64,000 bases of DNA from Serratia oryzae (GTDB lineage: Bacteria; Pseudomonadota; Gammaproteobacteria; Enterobacterales; Enterobacteriaceae): contig NZ_MOXD01000008.1 of the NCBI RefSeq assembly GCF_001976145.1, positions 62,001 to 126,000 of the forward strand, read 5' to 3'. This document shows, one piece after another, positions 26,302 to 39,608 of the stretch (within the stretch, counting starts at the first letter, position 1; each line of letters begins with the position of its first letter). A program made the position numbers and the translations under genes. The notes beneath the pieces were generated by a model. That model had not been told where the DNA came from and ran no database searches. It saw nothing but the letters and a program-made list of their open reading frames with translations.

Positions 26302-26306
26302 TGAAC
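26279..26306 (-). repeat. Degenerate terminal I-F repeat, merged with the speF fragment
   Basis: This 28-nt segment ends with ATACGGTAGTGAAC, matching 12 of the last 14 bases of the repeat as written on the plus strand (GTACGGCAGTGAAC). The other half is speF coding sequence. It stands exactly 60 nt before the first full repeat, one repeat-spacer period, and marks the trailer end of the array. Confidence 0.8.
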
Positions 26307-26338
26307 TTTTGCGGCCATTTAGATAACTTCTACAGCGT

Positions 26339-28047
26339 TTTCTAAGCTGCCTGTACGGCAGTGAACGCTTTCGTGACGATAATCATCGCATGGCCCTGTT
26401 TCTAAGCTGCCTGTACGGCAGTGAACGATGCCGTATTCCGAGGCGGAAACAACAAACATTTCTAAGCTGCCTGTACGGCAGTGAACGCTTCTATGAGCCG
26501 GTAGTGTTCTGGATTGGTTTTCTAAGCTGCCTGTACGGCAGTGAACTACTCCTGCTCATCAAATTCGCAGGACTCGAGTTTCTAAGCTGCCTGTACGGCA
26601 GTGAACTATCAGCGCTGCCGGTCCTACGTCATACACCATTTCTAAGCTGCCTGTACGGCAGTGAACTCGACGCCATGGTGTCGCTGGCATTCAACATTGT
26701 TTCTAAGCTGCCTGTACGGCAGTGAACTTGCGCCAGGCGGTCCTGGTTCCCCGCGCTCATTTCTAAGCTGCCTGTACGGCAGTGAACTGCTCGTTGCTGG
26801 CGCTTTCGGCTTTGACCTTTTTCTAAGCTGCCTGTACGGCAGTGAACATTTGGGCATTGATGCTGACGATATGCCGGAATTTCTAAGCTGCCTGTACGGC
26901 AGTGAACCTACCAACCGAGGAACAGTATTCGGCATTACATTTCTAAGCTGCCTGTACGGCAGTGAACAACTCCTGAAGGCGGCGGTCTAACTCTTCGTCT
27001 TTCTAAGCTGCCTGTACGGCAGTGAACTGAACCTCGCGTGCGCGCGCGTACTGTTGCATTTTCTAAGCTGCCTGTACGGCAGTGAACACCATTTGCTCAG
27101 CGATAAGCAGAATAGTATTTTTCTAAGCTGCCTGTACGGCAGTGAACTTGCGCCCCCCTGGTCAACGGTGCCATCCCATTTTCTAAGCTGCCTGTACGGC
27201 AGTGAACTAGCCAGCCTGCCAGGTATGCAAGGGGCTCATTTTCTAAGCTGCCTGTACGGCAGTGAACCGAACTTTATGAACAACTCCCCCAAAATACCGT
27301 TTCTAAGCTGCCTGTACGGCAGTGAACAGCAGCGCGAGCCGCGTGGTGATCAGCGACCATTTCTAAGCTGCCTGTACGGCAGTGAACTAAGTTGTACGTC
27401 ATTGCTTGCCGTGCCAGCATTTCTAAGCTGCCTGTACGGCAGTGAACAAGGTATTCATTCATCGATCACCCCCTCGCCGTTTCTAAGCTGCCTGTACGGC
27501 AGTGAACACATGGAATTCATTAACCGCCATCGGGTCATATTTCTAAGCTGCCTGTACGGCAGTGAACGTTTCCAGCGCTTCGAGCGCCTTGGCCGGGTCT
27601 TTCTAAGCTGCCTGTACGGCAGTGAACTTGCTCCTTTGTTCGCCGTCCAGCGAACGCCGTTTCTAAGCTGCCTGTACGGCAGTGAACCGCTTTATTACCC
27701 AACCGGTTCCCGTATACAATTTCTAAGCTGCCTGTACGGCAGTGAACTCTCCAGCCGGGTTCCCTTGGTATCGGGAATCTTTCTAAGCTGCCTGTACGGC
27801 AGTGAACTTTACGCCGGTCGCCAGACGGTTACCCAGCTTTTTCTAAGCTGCCTGTACGGCAGTGAACTACTGGCATCCTCAAAGGCTCATTTCTGAACAT
27901 TTCTAAGCTGCCTGTACGGCAGTGAACACTTTAATTGCTCTGGGACTATGAGAATTTCATTTCTAAGCTGCCTGTACGGCAGTGAACTTTCGTCGTGCTG
28001 GGGCTGAGTTCGTTCTATGTTTCTAAGCTGCCTGTACGGCAGTGAAC
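26339..28047 (-). CRISPR. Type I-F CRISPR array, 29 identical repeats and 28 spacers
   Basis: The 28-bp repeat reads on the minus strand GTTCACTGCCGTACAGGCAG followed by CTTAGAAA, the I-F consensus with the CTGCC/GGCAG hairpin cut by Cas6f. Repeats start every 60 nt from 26339; one spacer (26667-26699) is 33 nt and the rest are 32. I saw no base difference among the 29 copies. Orientation, the leader on the cas side and the degenerate repeat at the other end all indicate transcription from 28.05 kb downward, so the newest spacers are near 28.0 kb. No spacer obviously matches elsewhere in the window. Confidence 0.98.
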
Positions 28048-28176
28048 TGTTGCAGATCGTTTCTAACCTACTGTTAGCTAAACAACAACAGGCAAACCTG
28101 TTAAAAAACCCTTTTTTACAAGCAGCCAATCCTAACCTATTAAATCAATAAGTTAGGAGCGGCCGTAAAATTAGGG
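28048..28176 (-). promoter_or_regulatory. CRISPR leader between cas6f and the array
   Basis: An AT-rich 129-nt region upstream of the first-transcribed repeat. Landmarks are AAAAAACCCTTTTTT (about 55-70 nt from the repeat) and TTAAATCAA (about 93 nt from it). The same two landmarks recur next to the solo repeat near 48.1 kb. It would hold the array promoter and the integration signals read by Cas1-Cas2/3. Confidence 0.8.
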
Positions 28177-28731
28177 TCAAAACCACGGGATGGTCGCTAC
28201 TGCGCTTAAACCATATGCGCTGAATGCTCCTTCGGTTGCGCTATCGCCAATCGGCCCCTGCTCGATAAACAATAGAAAGGTTTGATCGCTGGATAAACTC
28301 TTCAGCCGAATAAAGGGCAGAGATGTGCGTTTTTCTACTGAATCAGGAATACGCAGACGCGCCTCTTCTTCCGTCAGCCACCCTTTGTTCACCGAACGGC
28401 GGCGTAAGCGTTCCGCGTTGCTCTTCGGCTGCACGCGCCGCACGGTGCGGTATTTCACTTTCTCCGGCACCGGTAAAATGCCGCTGTGCTCAGTATTATC
28501 ACGCAGCCCTTTACGCCATGGTTGCGCATCTAATGCACTGAGCGCAGTAAGAGAACCGTGCAAACGCAACCGGTCCCCCAAGGTTTTACCTGCCGCAGGG
28601 AAGCTGACCCCGATCCGGCCCTCACCTGCCTGGCCCAATGCCCGGTGTAACTTGGCAAACAGCACCTCCATCAAGGTTGAGGAGCCAAAGTCAGGATCGG
28701 GGAGAATACGGATTTCAATATAGTGATCCAT
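28177..28731 (-). CDS. cas6f: Type I-F CRISPR endoribonuclease Cas6f (Csy4)
   Basis: This 184-residue enzyme cuts pre-crRNA at the 3' side of the repeat hairpin and stays bound to it. The catalytic His is His29 (in FAKLHRAL), the same number as in Pseudomonas Csy4, and the arginine-rich helix ([20 protein letters not shown]) that grips the RNA hairpin is present near residues 93-112. It ends AVATIPWF, a typical terminus. It is the last gene of the cas operon, 9 nt after csy3 and directly before the leader. Confidence 0.97.
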   Translation of the reverse strand: MDHYIEIRILPDPDFGSSTLMEVLFAKLHRALGQAGEGRIGVSFPAAGKTLGDRLRLHGSLTALSALDAQPWRKGLRDNTEHSGILPVPEKVKYRTVRRVQPKSNAERLRRRSVNKGWLTEEEARLRIPDSVEKRTSLPFIRLKSLSSDQTFLLFIEQGPIGDSATEGAFSAYGLSAVATIPWF

Positions 28732-28740
28732 ACAATCCCC

Positions 28741-29745
28741 TTATTCGCTTTTCTCGCCGAAGACGCCACCACGGATCAAAATGGCCATCACATAGTGCTG
28801 TTGTTCAACCGCCGGTTTATCACCCTTGGTGACCCAGTTATCCAGCAGCGTATAAAAATCCATTTTCTGCTTAGGCTGACGATAAGCCTTGCCACGGCTG
28901 GTGACGGAGCCGTAAGGTTCAACCGCGATCGGCCCAAGGCCCAATTCTGTGGCCTCTGGATACCAGGTATCGATGGTACGTAGCGCATTACCCACCTTCT
29001 GCGAATGCAGTGCCGCACCGCCTGCCACCTGATACAACACCTTGCTTTTCTTACTGTTGCTGTCGAGCACCAATTCCTGAGAAGGGAACACTTCCTGCCC
29101 ATTGCCTAAACGCACAAAAGCCTCAATGCTCAAAAACGCAAAGCTGTCCCCAGCCAAGCCCTGCTCTATTTCCTGCGCCAACTCCGCTAAAGCACCCTGC
29201 GGCTGGCTGAATGCACGCAGGCTATGTTCTTCACCGTTGAATTCCCATTGCTGGGTTTTGCTTTTCACGCATACCTTGATCGCATCAGCCCCCACCCGGT
29301 TGCGCCACAAGAAACGACCATTCGCCAGGTTTGCTGCGTAGCGGGCTGCCAACTCACCAAAACCCTGCTCCGCCATGTAGCCATTAATTACATTGGCCAG
29401 TTCGGCCTGATACTCCTGATCGTTACACACCGAAGGCACGGCCAGATTGCCCAGGACGCGCAGCGTGAAACTGACTTTAAGGGTGTCGCAATCAAAAGGC
29501 AGCGCGGCAACGTCGACACGTTGCAGGTTGGCTTTCTGGATTTCGGCATCCAGCTTGGCCGGATCGCTGGCAATCGCGTTCTTCAAACGGTTGGAGATGG
29601 TGCCGCGCACCGCTTTTTCCTGAATCTCTACCGGCCGCCACTCACCCTGCTGCTCCCAATTACCGGCATACAGCATGGCATCAGAGTTTGCTAATTTACG
29701 TTCGAATGCGAGTACGGAAGCGGTTTTAATCGTTGCTTTAGCCAT
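28741..29745 (-). CDS. csy3: Type I-F Csy complex backbone protein Csy3 (Cas7f)
   Basis: This 334-residue protein forms the six-subunit backbone that coats the crRNA spacer in the surveillance complex. Family features are the start [30 protein letters not shown] shown in part at its beginning, [31 protein letters not shown], and [20 protein letters not shown]. The length is normal for Cas7f. A clear AAGGAAT motif precedes the start. It is followed closely by cas6f and preceded by csy2 with a 17-nt gap. Confidence 0.97.
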   Translation of the reverse strand: MAKATIKTASVLAFERKLANSDAMLYAGNWEQQGEWRPVEIQEKAVRGTISNRLKNAIASDPAKLDAEIQKANLQRVDVAALPFDCDTLKVSFTLRVLGNLAVPSVCNDQEYQAELANVINGYMAEQGFGELAARYAANLANGRFLWRNRVGADAIKVCVKSKTQQWEFNGEEHSLRAFSQPQGALAELAQEIEQGLAGDSFAFLSIEAFVRLGNGQEVFPSQELVLDSNSKKSKVLYQVAGGAALHSQKVGNALRTIDTWYPEATELGLGPIAVEPYGSVTSRGKAYRQPKQKMDFYTLLDNWVTKGDKPAVEQQHYVMAILIRGGVFGEKSE

Positions 29746-29762
29746 TTTTTATTCCTTTAAAA

Positions 29763-30686
29763 TTACTCTTCTTCGTTAAATTCGTCGTATTCCACTGCGG
29801 CCGATGTCAAGCCACGGCAGACGTAGGTATCGTTCTGGTAGTGATAGCGCCACAGCAGAGTTTGCAGATCCTGAATCCGATGTGGGCTGCGCCACTCGCC
29901 AACGCCGTAGATCGCTTCCGCAAAACGGAAAGGGGTTGCCGGATTGCGCGCGTTCTCCACCTCACCGGGTGGATACAGGTGGGAAATAGCCTGATAGCCG
30001 GTTTGCAGCGGCACCAAAAAGCCCTTTTCCGGTTTTGCCACATAACGCCATTGGGTAGATTCATCTGCCGTGGCCTGCATTTTCAGCGCAGCGAAATCCA
30101 GCCAGGCATCGATCATTTCCACCTGCGGATCCGCCTGCTTTAGCGCCGCGAAATGCGCTTGCAGCAGTTCGGAACGATCGAGCAAGGCAAAGCCCGGTAA
30201 TAAACGGCGCATCAGGCGGCGCAGTGCCTTGGGTTCATCTGGGTAAGCCATTACGCTGACTTCACCGATGCTCACGATGGTTCCCCCCGCCAAGCGCTGG
30301 CGCAGGCACAAGGGTTCCAAATGCTCAGCCAAGGCCTTCGCGCCTTCACGCCCGTTGGCAATCACACCGTTGCACTCGATTAATAGCGAAACCGTCATAT
30401 GCATCCGGCCTTCCTCATTAAAGGCGGCGGTTTTGGCCTCTTTGGTCAGCGGGTTGCGGGTGAGAGAGAAAACGCGATCGCGCCCGGATGCATGGGCATG
30501 AAGCTGCTGTTGATGGCAAACCACGCCGCAGTTTTCCAACGTCAGACTATGCGTTAGCTGCAATTTGCGCCCAAGCGCGTGGGTAAAACCAAGAAAATGG
30601 GTGATGGCCGGGAAGCCGTAGGTGAGCCCAGCCACCGCGTTAGCGTTCTCGACCCGGACGTGGCGCAAAACAATCAGAGTGCTCAT
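29763..30686 (-). CDS. csy2: Type I-F Csy complex protein Csy2 (Cas5f)
   Basis: This 307-residue Cas5-type subunit caps the 5' handle of the crRNA together with Csy1. It begins [20 protein letters not shown] followed by [14 protein letters not shown], the usual I-F start, and has the [10 protein letters not shown] segment and [11 protein letters not shown] strand. Its ATG overlaps the csy1 stop (ATGA), indicating translational coupling, and GGAGGGG stands upstream. Confidence 0.96.
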   Translation of the reverse strand: MSTLIVLRHVRVENANAVAGLTYGFPAITHFLGFTHALGRKLQLTHSLTLENCGVVCHQQQLHAHASGRDRVFSLTRNPLTKEAKTAAFNEEGRMHMTVSLLIECNGVIANGREGAKALAEHLEPLCLRQRLAGGTIVSIGEVSVMAYPDEPKALRRLMRRLLPGFALLDRSELLQAHFAALKQADPQVEMIDAWLDFAALKMQATADESTQWRYVAKPEKGFLVPLQTGYQAISHLYPPGEVENARNPATPFRFAEAIYGVGEWRSPHRIQDLQTLLWRYHYQNDTYVCRGLTSAAVEYDEFNEEE

Positions 30687-32032
30687 ACCAGCCCCTCCTG
30701 CAGATCTTGCTCGAACTCACGCAAGCGCTGTTTAAACAGCTTTGCCGTCGACCATTCCCGACGTTCTACTTCACCAAATTTGAGTTCTTCATGCTGCAAG
30801 CGGCGGTTAAGCCACACGCCGAAGTCCAGAGCGATCTCTTTTTGCCAATCGCCGCCTTCACGCTCAAATTTAAAATCTTCATCTTTTTCCGCTCGACCGG
30901 CATCCAGCCAGAGCTGTTGCGAGCGCTTGAGCTGGCAACCTTCTTCTGCACTCCAGCCAACCTGCACGTCCAGGTTTTGGATCTCTGCCACATAGTTGAA
31001 CAGGGTGTCGATAATTTCGTCGGTAAAGGCTAAGCGGTGGTCGCGGATCTCTTTGGTGTTTTCGAGCTGTTTTACACTCAACAAATAGTGGCGCAGTTCC
31101 CGAACGATGGGCCGTGCCATCCGGCTGAAATCGCTATTCTCGTGGAAGATCGATTTGTGCTTGGTTGGGGGTTTAGGAGTGATTTCCCAGCTCGGCGCAG
31201 CGCAGGAGAGCAACCAGGTGCGGCCACCACGGACGCTGTTCAGGTAAGAGATATTCTGCGGTTTGGTGCCGCCGATATTCTGCACTGCCGTATTGGGGTA
31301 GCTCACCCGCGGTGCCGAGTGCCAAACTCCGGCTTTAAAGGCGCCATAAATCTCTTTTGCTGCCTCACTGAAGCGGGCATCCGCAATGCGCTGGTGCATG
31401 GCATGCGCTAATGAAGATGAAAATAACGGGCTTAGCAGGTGGTAGTCGTTGTCCCCAACCGGGAAATAGAGCTGTTTGGCGAGCTTATGGGAACTGGGTT
31501 GTTTATCCACCAACACCTGTTTGAAACCGCTGATCCACTGCTGCAACTGCTGATCAGATTCGGCTAAAGCCGCCAATGGGGAATCATCGCCACGGTTAAT
31601 GGCGGCAATTAACGATTCGCCTTCGTATTCCGTTTGCAGCAGCTTGGCCACATCCAACGCCGCCGCGTTGCCCACCGCATCAATCGCCGGATTACGCAAT
31701 GTGGCGGTGGAAAGGTAGGCAGAATCACTGACTACTGTGGGCAGAAAAACGCTGCTGCCTTTGGCATCGCTGTGGGTAAATTTCAGCGCATGGGTCACCA
31801 GGCTGATTTGCCCGGCGCGGCTGGCGGCATCGGTCAGCCAGTTGCGCACCTCATAACGTTGTTCCAGCTCTCGCCGCTGCTGGGCGATTTCTTGTTGTGC
31901 GGCCGCAAGCTGTTCGCTGTCGGTGAGCCCCGCCAGCCTCTTTTCCGCTTCTTTATCGAAGGCTTCAAGCTTGGGCTGCCTTCGGCTTTCGATGTAGCGG
32001 ACGATAATCCGACCGAATTCGTTGTCTTCCAT
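30683..32032 (-). CDS. csy1: Type I-F Csy complex large subunit Csy1 (Cas8f)
   Basis: This 449-residue large subunit recognises the PAM and opens the target DNA. The frame is open to 32140, but the ATG at 32032 is preferred: it follows GGAGGCGT and gives the family start [18 protein letters not shown]. Recognisable stretches are [39 protein letters not shown], and [19 protein letters not shown], the last being the strongly conserved NIGGTKPQN motif of Cas8f. It is 25 nt downstream of cas2/3. Confidence 0.97.
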   Translation of the reverse strand: MEDNEFGRIIVRYIESRRQPKLEAFDKEAEKRLAGLTDSEQLAAAQQEIAQQRRELEQRYEVRNWLTDAASRAGQISLVTHALKFTHSDAKGSSVFLPTVVSDSAYLSTATLRNPAIDAVGNAAALDVAKLLQTEYEGESLIAAINRGDDSPLAALAESDQQLQQWISGFKQVLVDKQPSSHKLAKQLYFPVGDNDYHLLSPLFSSSLAHAMHQRIADARFSEAAKEIYGAFKAGVWHSAPRVSYPNTAVQNIGGTKPQNISYLNSVRGGRTWLLSCAAPSWEITPKPPTKHKSIFHENSDFSRMARPIVRELRHYLLSVKQLENTKEIRDHRLAFTDEIIDTLFNYVAEIQNLDVQVGWSAEEGCQLKRSQQLWLDAGRAEKDEDFKFEREGGDWQKEIALDFGVWLNRRLQHEELKFGEVERREWSTAKLFKQRLREFEQDLQEGLV

Positions 32033-32057
32033 ACGCCTCCTTGTTCCCTTGTTTGTA

Positions 32058-35000
32058 TCACTCGAGTGCGCCAAACACCCCCAACAGCGGGTGGTAGTGC
32101 CATAGGCCTTCCTCTTTCTCGCACAAACAGATCTCGCCAAATTTCTGGCTGACCTCGCTAAGTTCCATATTCAGTTCATCTGCCAGCCGCTGATAAACCT
32201 GCTGATAGTCCATTGTTATCCAGGCACAGTTCCCGGCGGCCAACTCAGGTTCGATCGCACTAAAGCCAAAACTCTGCTTCCACTGCCCCGGTTCACTGTC
32301 TGGGGATTGGAATATCGGCTCGTCGCTTTCATCTTCAAGCCACAGGTAATGCTGTTCATCAGGTGCAGACGTTCTGAACGGCGTAAGGCGCTGCTGCTCA
32401 GCACACCAGGTGGCCTGCTCGCGCCACCATAGAGCGGCGTAATAATCCCGTTCGTCTTTTTTACCCTGCAATTTTCTGCGCAGGCTAGCGTGTTCCAGGT
32501 CGACAAAATTATCTTTCGGCAACAGCGGAGATCGTTCTTGTGCCCGTGGAATGGCATTAATGGTCTGATACTGCTCTGGCAGTAGGATCTCGCTAAGATC
32601 GTGGCTGTTGAGCAGATATTTCCCCGATTCAAACCCTGGCTGGCAATACGCCAGCTCGTTCCCTTTCAGCGCTTTAACGTTTTTTTGCAGGATATGCAGG
32701 TTCGGTATTTCACAACGCTGCTGACGGTGGCGCTGAATGCGCCCCGCCAACTGGATTAAGGAGCGCATAGAGCTAGGTTCGGCAATCGCCCAATCGTAGT
32801 CATGATCCCTGCCCACTTCGGCTACGGAGGTGGCCAGCACCACAAACAGATGCTGTTGTTCCGGGCAATCGAGCGCTGCCTTGATCTCCGGGATCTGCCA
32901 TAACGCTGGTTCGTTATAACGCGTGAGGGTTTCGTCCAACCGCTGTTCGATATGCGAACGCATCGCCAGCGGGTGCTGGCTGTGATAAACGCAATAATGA
33001 ATGCGCCACCCCTGCGGCGCAGGCGTTTGCAATAAACGTTGGGCTACGGCCACCAGCGGATCGATATTCGCCATGCGGATCACCCCCAAAGACACCGTTT
33101 TGCCCGATTCGTGGCGCAGATGGTGCGCCGTATGCAACTGCTGCATCGAACTGAGCAATGTGGCCGCAACGCTGTTCAACACATCGCTTTCACGCAGGCT
33201 CAGCAGGATAACCGGGATCAACTGCGCCCGGCGCAGAACGTCTGCACCTCGCAGTTGCTTAACCCGGCGCGCAACAAAACCTTCATGCGCCTGTTTAAAG
33301 CTTGCCGAGGCCTGAATATCCTCCTGCACAGAATCATGCTCATCAAACCAGGCACAGCAAATATTAACCGGGAGTTCCGGTTGGCCGCAGGCCTGTTGAT
33401 AATCGGCGCGGCCCGCCCGATAGGCATTGAACAATGCCTGGATCAGCGCGGGCGGCAAGGTGGCGGAAGAGAGCAGCACGCGAGAGCCTAATACCCCGGC
33501 CCAATTCACCAGGCGGCACAAGGCGGGCAAATCCGCGATATCAAAATCGTCGGGTTCATCCAGCACCAAATCAGACGTCAGCAAACGCAGCATCGGCGCA
33601 ATTTGCTTGCCACCACGCACGCCTTCCGTGGCGCCAATCAGGTGATCGATAGTGCTCACCAACACCGGCGCACTCAATAATTTATGCAGCTTGGGTGAGT
33701 CGCTCAGCCAACGGCTTAAACGGCCATCATCCAGGCTGCCGTCGTAACGCACGTATTGATGTTCAGCAAATAACTCATCCGCAGAGGCGCTGCCGTTGCC
33801 CCGTGGCACGGCTTTATCATGGCTGAGTTCATGGAGCTGGCTCACCGCCATTGAGCCGATCAGTACTGCTAAGTCATCCTCCTGCAAACCAAGCTTTTCC
33901 CGCAGGGCATCGCCGGTTTGCAAGGTTAAGGTGCGCAATCCTAAAGCCACCGAGAATCGGCAGCCCTGCTTTTCATCCGCCAGGGCATACATGATGCGTG
34001 CGTTGGCAAACGTCTTGCCGCAGCCGGTGGAGGCCATATTTACCCCGAAAAAACCCTGCCGCTGAGTGCGCTCACGCATCGCCGCTGCCAGATCGAAAGC
34101 GCGATCCTGCCAGCGGAACTTCGCCTGTTCGCTTCGGCGTTTAAAGCCTTTATGGCGGGTGATCGCCGGTAACGTGCTGCGGAGATGCGGCAAACTGCGG
34201 CCCAGCAATAAAGCATTCTGGCCCACGCCGATATTGTGCTCATCCAGCTTCTGTTTGCATTGTTTGGTTTTGCGATCGGTATTGGCATAAGCGCGATAGC
34301 GGGCATCCTGCCAGCCTTCCGTGGCGGGCAGTGAAGAGTAAAAGTGATCCGCCAGCATCAATACCAAACGGGCCAGGTGGCTGGTAAAGCGCTGTTCGAT
34401 CACGCCGAAATGGGCCAATGAAGGCTGCTGGAGCGCACGGCTGGCAAACTTATGCGCCTTGGCGCACCACGTTGCGCTGCGCATCGGCGTGCCATGCGGG
34501 AACACCCAGGCGTTGCGTCGGTCCGCAACCGTCCAATCGGCATCAAGATGGTTGGTGGCGTTCCAATCGGCGGTCAGCTGCTGCGTCAACCAGCATTCAA
34601 TCTGAGCTAAATCAGGCTTATGCTGGCCCTCCGCTGGGTAAGCAGGCAAACGGTGATGGGAAACGATCAGCCAAGCCACGGTTTTGGCCAACGGTGGCAA
34701 GTGAATAAAAGGATTTTCAAACGGATCGAGCGAATCTTTCAGCAGATTGCCCAACATTGATTCCTCATCCTGTTCGCCAATCTGACTGAGCGCGGTGAGC
34801 CATTGCCGATCGCTTTTGCCTTGCACCCAGGCTACGAATAAACGTAGCGAAATCCATTCGTGGCGATAGGGCTGAAAGCTCTTTCCCTCGCCGCGTAAGC
34901 CATTCTGAAACAATACGTTGGCTTTACCGAAATCGTGAAACAGCCCGGCGATAGCGGCCAGCAGGCTGACCGTTTCCACGCTGTGCCACTGGTTCTCACT

Positions 35001-35303
35001 CTGGCTTTTCAGAATATCCCGCTCTGTGGCATTGGTTGGCACCGCGCCCTGCTCGTTGAAACGGCGCAGGTTGCCCACGATCCACAACAGTTCGGTTTGA
35101 TTGGCCCCTTTGATCCAGTGGCAGGCCACTGCCGTATTGCGCCGGGCGGTTTTACGCAGCAGCTTTCTCAGCGTATTCAGCCCTTCCAGGGTGATTGCGG
35201 TCTGCCAGGTGCGATCTCCCCGGCGTTCGGCAAACTGATCCAGAATGCGGCGCGTTTCGGTCAATGCCAGCTTGCTACATTGGGCGATCAGCAAGATATT
35301 CAT
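32058..35303 (-). CDS. cas3: Type I-F Cas2-Cas3 fusion helicase-nuclease
   Basis: A 1081-residue fusion typical of subtype I-F. Residues about 1-95 are the Cas2-like domain ([20 protein letters not shown]). The HD nuclease follows, with [20 protein letters not shown] and [10 protein letters not shown]. The superfamily 2 helicase has Walker [16 protein letters not shown], a DEAD-like [19 protein letters not shown] and the C-terminal [11 protein letters not shown] motif. The enzyme degrades target DNA and, together with Cas1, integrates spacers. All catalytic motifs look intact. Its start overlaps the cas1 stop by 4 nt. Confidence 0.98.
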   Translation of the reverse strand: MNILLIAQCSKLALTETRRILDQFAERRGDRTWQTAITLEGLNTLRKLLRKTARRNTAVACHWIKGANQTELLWIVGNLRRFNEQGAVPTNATERDILKSQSENQWHSVETVSLLAAIAGLFHDFGKANVLFQNGLRGEGKSFQPYRHEWISLRLFVAWVQGKSDRQWLTALSQIGEQDEESMLGNLLKDSLDPFENPFIHLPPLAKTVAWLIVSHHRLPAYPAEGQHKPDLAQIECWLTQQLTADWNATNHLDADWTVADRRNAWVFPHGTPMRSATWCAKAHKFASRALQQPSLAHFGVIEQRFTSHLARLVLMLADHFYSSLPATEGWQDARYRAYANTDRKTKQCKQKLDEHNIGVGQNALLLGRSLPHLRSTLPAITRHKGFKRRSEQAKFRWQDRAFDLAAAMRERTQRQGFFGVNMASTGCGKTFANARIMYALADEKQGCRFSVALGLRTLTLQTGDALREKLGLQEDDLAVLIGSMAVSQLHELSHDKAVPRGNGSASADELFAEHQYVRYDGSLDDGRLSRWLSDSPKLHKLLSAPVLVSTIDHLIGATEGVRGGKQIAPMLRLLTSDLVLDEPDDFDIADLPALCRLVNWAGVLGSRVLLSSATLPPALIQALFNAYRAGRADYQQACGQPELPVNICCAWFDEHDSVQEDIQASASFKQAHEGFVARRVKQLRGADVLRRAQLIPVILLSLRESDVLNSVAATLLSSMQQLHTAHHLRHESGKTVSLGVIRMANIDPLVAVAQRLLQTPAPQGWRIHYCVYHSQHPLAMRSHIEQRLDETLTRYNEPALWQIPEIKAALDCPEQQHLFVVLATSVAEVGRDHDYDWAIAEPSSMRSLIQLAGRIQRHRQQRCEIPNLHILQKNVKALKGNELAYCQPGFESGKYLLNSHDLSEILLPEQYQTINAIPRAQERSPLLPKDNFVDLEHASLRRKLQGKKDERDYYAALWWREQATWCAEQQRLTPFRTSAPDEQHYLWLEDESDEPIFQSPDSEPGQWKQSFGFSAIEPELAAGNCAWITMDYQQVYQRLADELNMELSEVSQKFGEICLCEKEEGLWHYHPLLGVFGALE

Positions 35304-36280
35304 CGGGCCGCCTGGCTCAGTTGCAGGGCGGTGGTTTGCAACGCTTCAATCATCACATCCAGCGCGTCTGCCCGTTGAAAACCGCCGATGCAGCGCTGGC
35401 GAAACTCTTGTTCCTCTTCACCGGCCATCGCAGCAATAAACGCCTGCGGCAACACCAGGGCGTCTTTAATCAGATCGGCGGCGTCAAACACCAAACCACC
35501 CCGGCGGGTTTTGCCGTGTAACACCGCCAGACCGTGGGGCAGGCCGATCACCCAGGTCGCCACCGCTGCCAATCCATAGGCCAGATAGTTGCCATGATCA
35601 AGAAAGCGGTTCGCCATATCGACACCGCCGCCGCGTTTGGCGCGCGTGAAATCACCGTACTTCACCGTGTCGGCCGCCAGTTTATACAGCGCCTTGGTCA
35701 TAACCGCTTCCTGCGCCAATAAGTCGGTGCCGTTACGGCAACTGGAGAGATTGTTTTCGTAACTGGCAAGCAACTGGCATAAACGGTTTTCATCAGGTTC
35801 AAAGCCGTTTTCACGCTGCATGCGCGCACTTAACCAGTGCTGTCGAATCTGTTGAATGCGCACACGCTGAAAAGCTACCGCCGCCGCGAGCCGTTGCCGA
35901 TCGTCAAACCAAAAGCTGACCCAGTGCTGCAGATATTCGGTGGGGCGATATTCACTTTGGGAGCTTAGCCAGGAAACGGCGGTTTCGACTTCATTACCCG
36001 CATACAGCGGCGTACCCCCACCGCCACAAAACCCGACCAGAACCCCCGCTTTAGCAAATTCACGCATTGCAGCTTGAGTAACAGAGGTTCCGGTTCCCAA
36101 CATCACCACGGAGGTATTAGCGATAGGGATATTCCAATATAAAGATTGTTTACCTTCATCCGTGACATATTCAACCCGCCCGCCGTTCACTAATATCGGG
36201 CAATATTGTAAATAGTAAATATTGGCGCGTTTCGAATGCAGAATAGTTTTTAAATCCGATGGGGAAAATTGATGACTCAT
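35300..36280 (-). CDS. cas1: Type I-F CRISPR integrase Cas1
   Basis: This 326-residue I-F Cas1 is the integrase for spacer acquisition. Family stretches include DLKTILHSKRANIYYLQYCP at the N-terminus, GFCGGGGTPLYAG, the HGNYLAYGLAAVATWVIGLPHG active-site region in part, and KTRRGGLVFDAADLIKDALVLP with the acidic metal-binding residues. It is the first gene of the cas operon, which runs cas1-cas2/3-csy1-csy2-csy3-cas6f toward the array. The Shine-Dalgarno is weak. Upstream, 36281-36538 holds no gene, a partial ERIC remnant and a REP-like palindrome, and no remnant of speF or potE that I can see. Confidence 0.98.
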   Translation of the reverse strand: MSHQFSPSDLKTILHSKRANIYYLQYCPILVNGGRVEYVTDEGKQSLYWNIPIANTSVVMLGTGTSVTQAAMREFAKAGVLVGFCGGGGTPLYAGNEVETAVSWLSSQSEYRPTEYLQHWVSFWFDDRQRLAAAVAFQRVRIQQIRQHWLSARMQRENGFEPDENRLCQLLASYENNLSSCRNGTDLLAQEAVMTKALYKLAADTVKYGDFTRAKRGGGVDMANRFLDHGNYLAYGLAAVATWVIGLPHGLAVLHGKTRRGGLVFDAADLIKDALVLPQAFIAAMAGEEEQEFRQRCIGGFQRADALDVMIEALQTTALQLSQAAR

Positions 36281-36320
36281 GAAATAGCAACATCCCTATT
36301 TTTGGCGAATGACAGGGCGA

Positions 36321-36353
36321 ATACCCAAGCCGCACGAGGTATGAAGGGTATAG
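36321..36353. repeat. Truncated ERIC remnant upstream of cas1
   Basis: ACCCAAGCCGCACGAGGTATGAAGGGTATA resembles the last 30 bases of ERIC copy 1 with a few changes (the 20-base core CCGCACGAGGTATGAAGGGT is the clearest part). Only one arm is present. It lies about 40 nt upstream of cas1 and may mark an old recombination point. Confidence 0.55.
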
Positions 36354-36450
36354 CATAGTTCCCCCATAAAAGAGGGTGATTAAGGCTACGTTTTTATTTG
36401 ATTTTTGTGGGTAATGAATTTGAGAGATGAATACAAGATATTCATGATGA

Positions 36451-36500
36451 GATGAGGGGAAGGCCCCTCATCTCGGCCTTCTCCCGCAGAGAGAGGGGGA
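36451..36500. repeat. REP-like palindrome downstream of ascB
   Basis: AGGGGAAGGCCCCTCATCTC, then GGCCTTCTCCCGCAGAGAGAG and GGG; related to the elements at about 16.66 and 59.59 kb. It lies between cas1 and the end of ascB. A 7-bp hairpin (GGAATAT / ATATTCC, 36504-36529) stands between it and the ascB stop and may terminate the asc operon. Confidence 0.6.
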
Positions 36501-36538
36501 ACAGGAATATCGCCTAAAGCCAATATTCCCTTTCTTTA

Positions 36539-39432
<2,894 letters not shown>

Positions 39433-39452
39433 GAGGACAACTCTCATAGATA

Positions 39453-39465
39453 GGTAACCGGTTCC
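39453..39465. promoter_or_regulatory. Likely AscG operator upstream of ascF
   Basis: GGTAACCGGTTCC has a perfect 8-bp core palindrome (AACCGGTT) with a central CG, the usual LacI-family pattern and close to the E. coli AscG site (TGAAACCGGTTTCA). It lies about 20 nt upstream of the ascF start, where binding would block transcription or its start. Confidence 0.6.
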
Positions 39466-39608
39466 ACATAAGATTGTTTATATTTAATTAAAATATCAAT
39501 TGATAAATTTATTTATTGTCGATTTTGTGAATACGATCGGTTTATCTGGCTGGGGGCAAAGCCGTATTGATAGAGGGAGGGCAGAGGGGGAAACAGGGCC
39601 GAAGCAGG

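Noticed and set aside
27054-27896. A 280-codon plus-strand frame with a repeated FLSCLYGSE motif, and similar shorter frames at 26390-26990
   Set aside because: It is produced by reading through the CRISPR repeats, whose 60-nt period keeps the frame. It has no start signal and no conserved protein.
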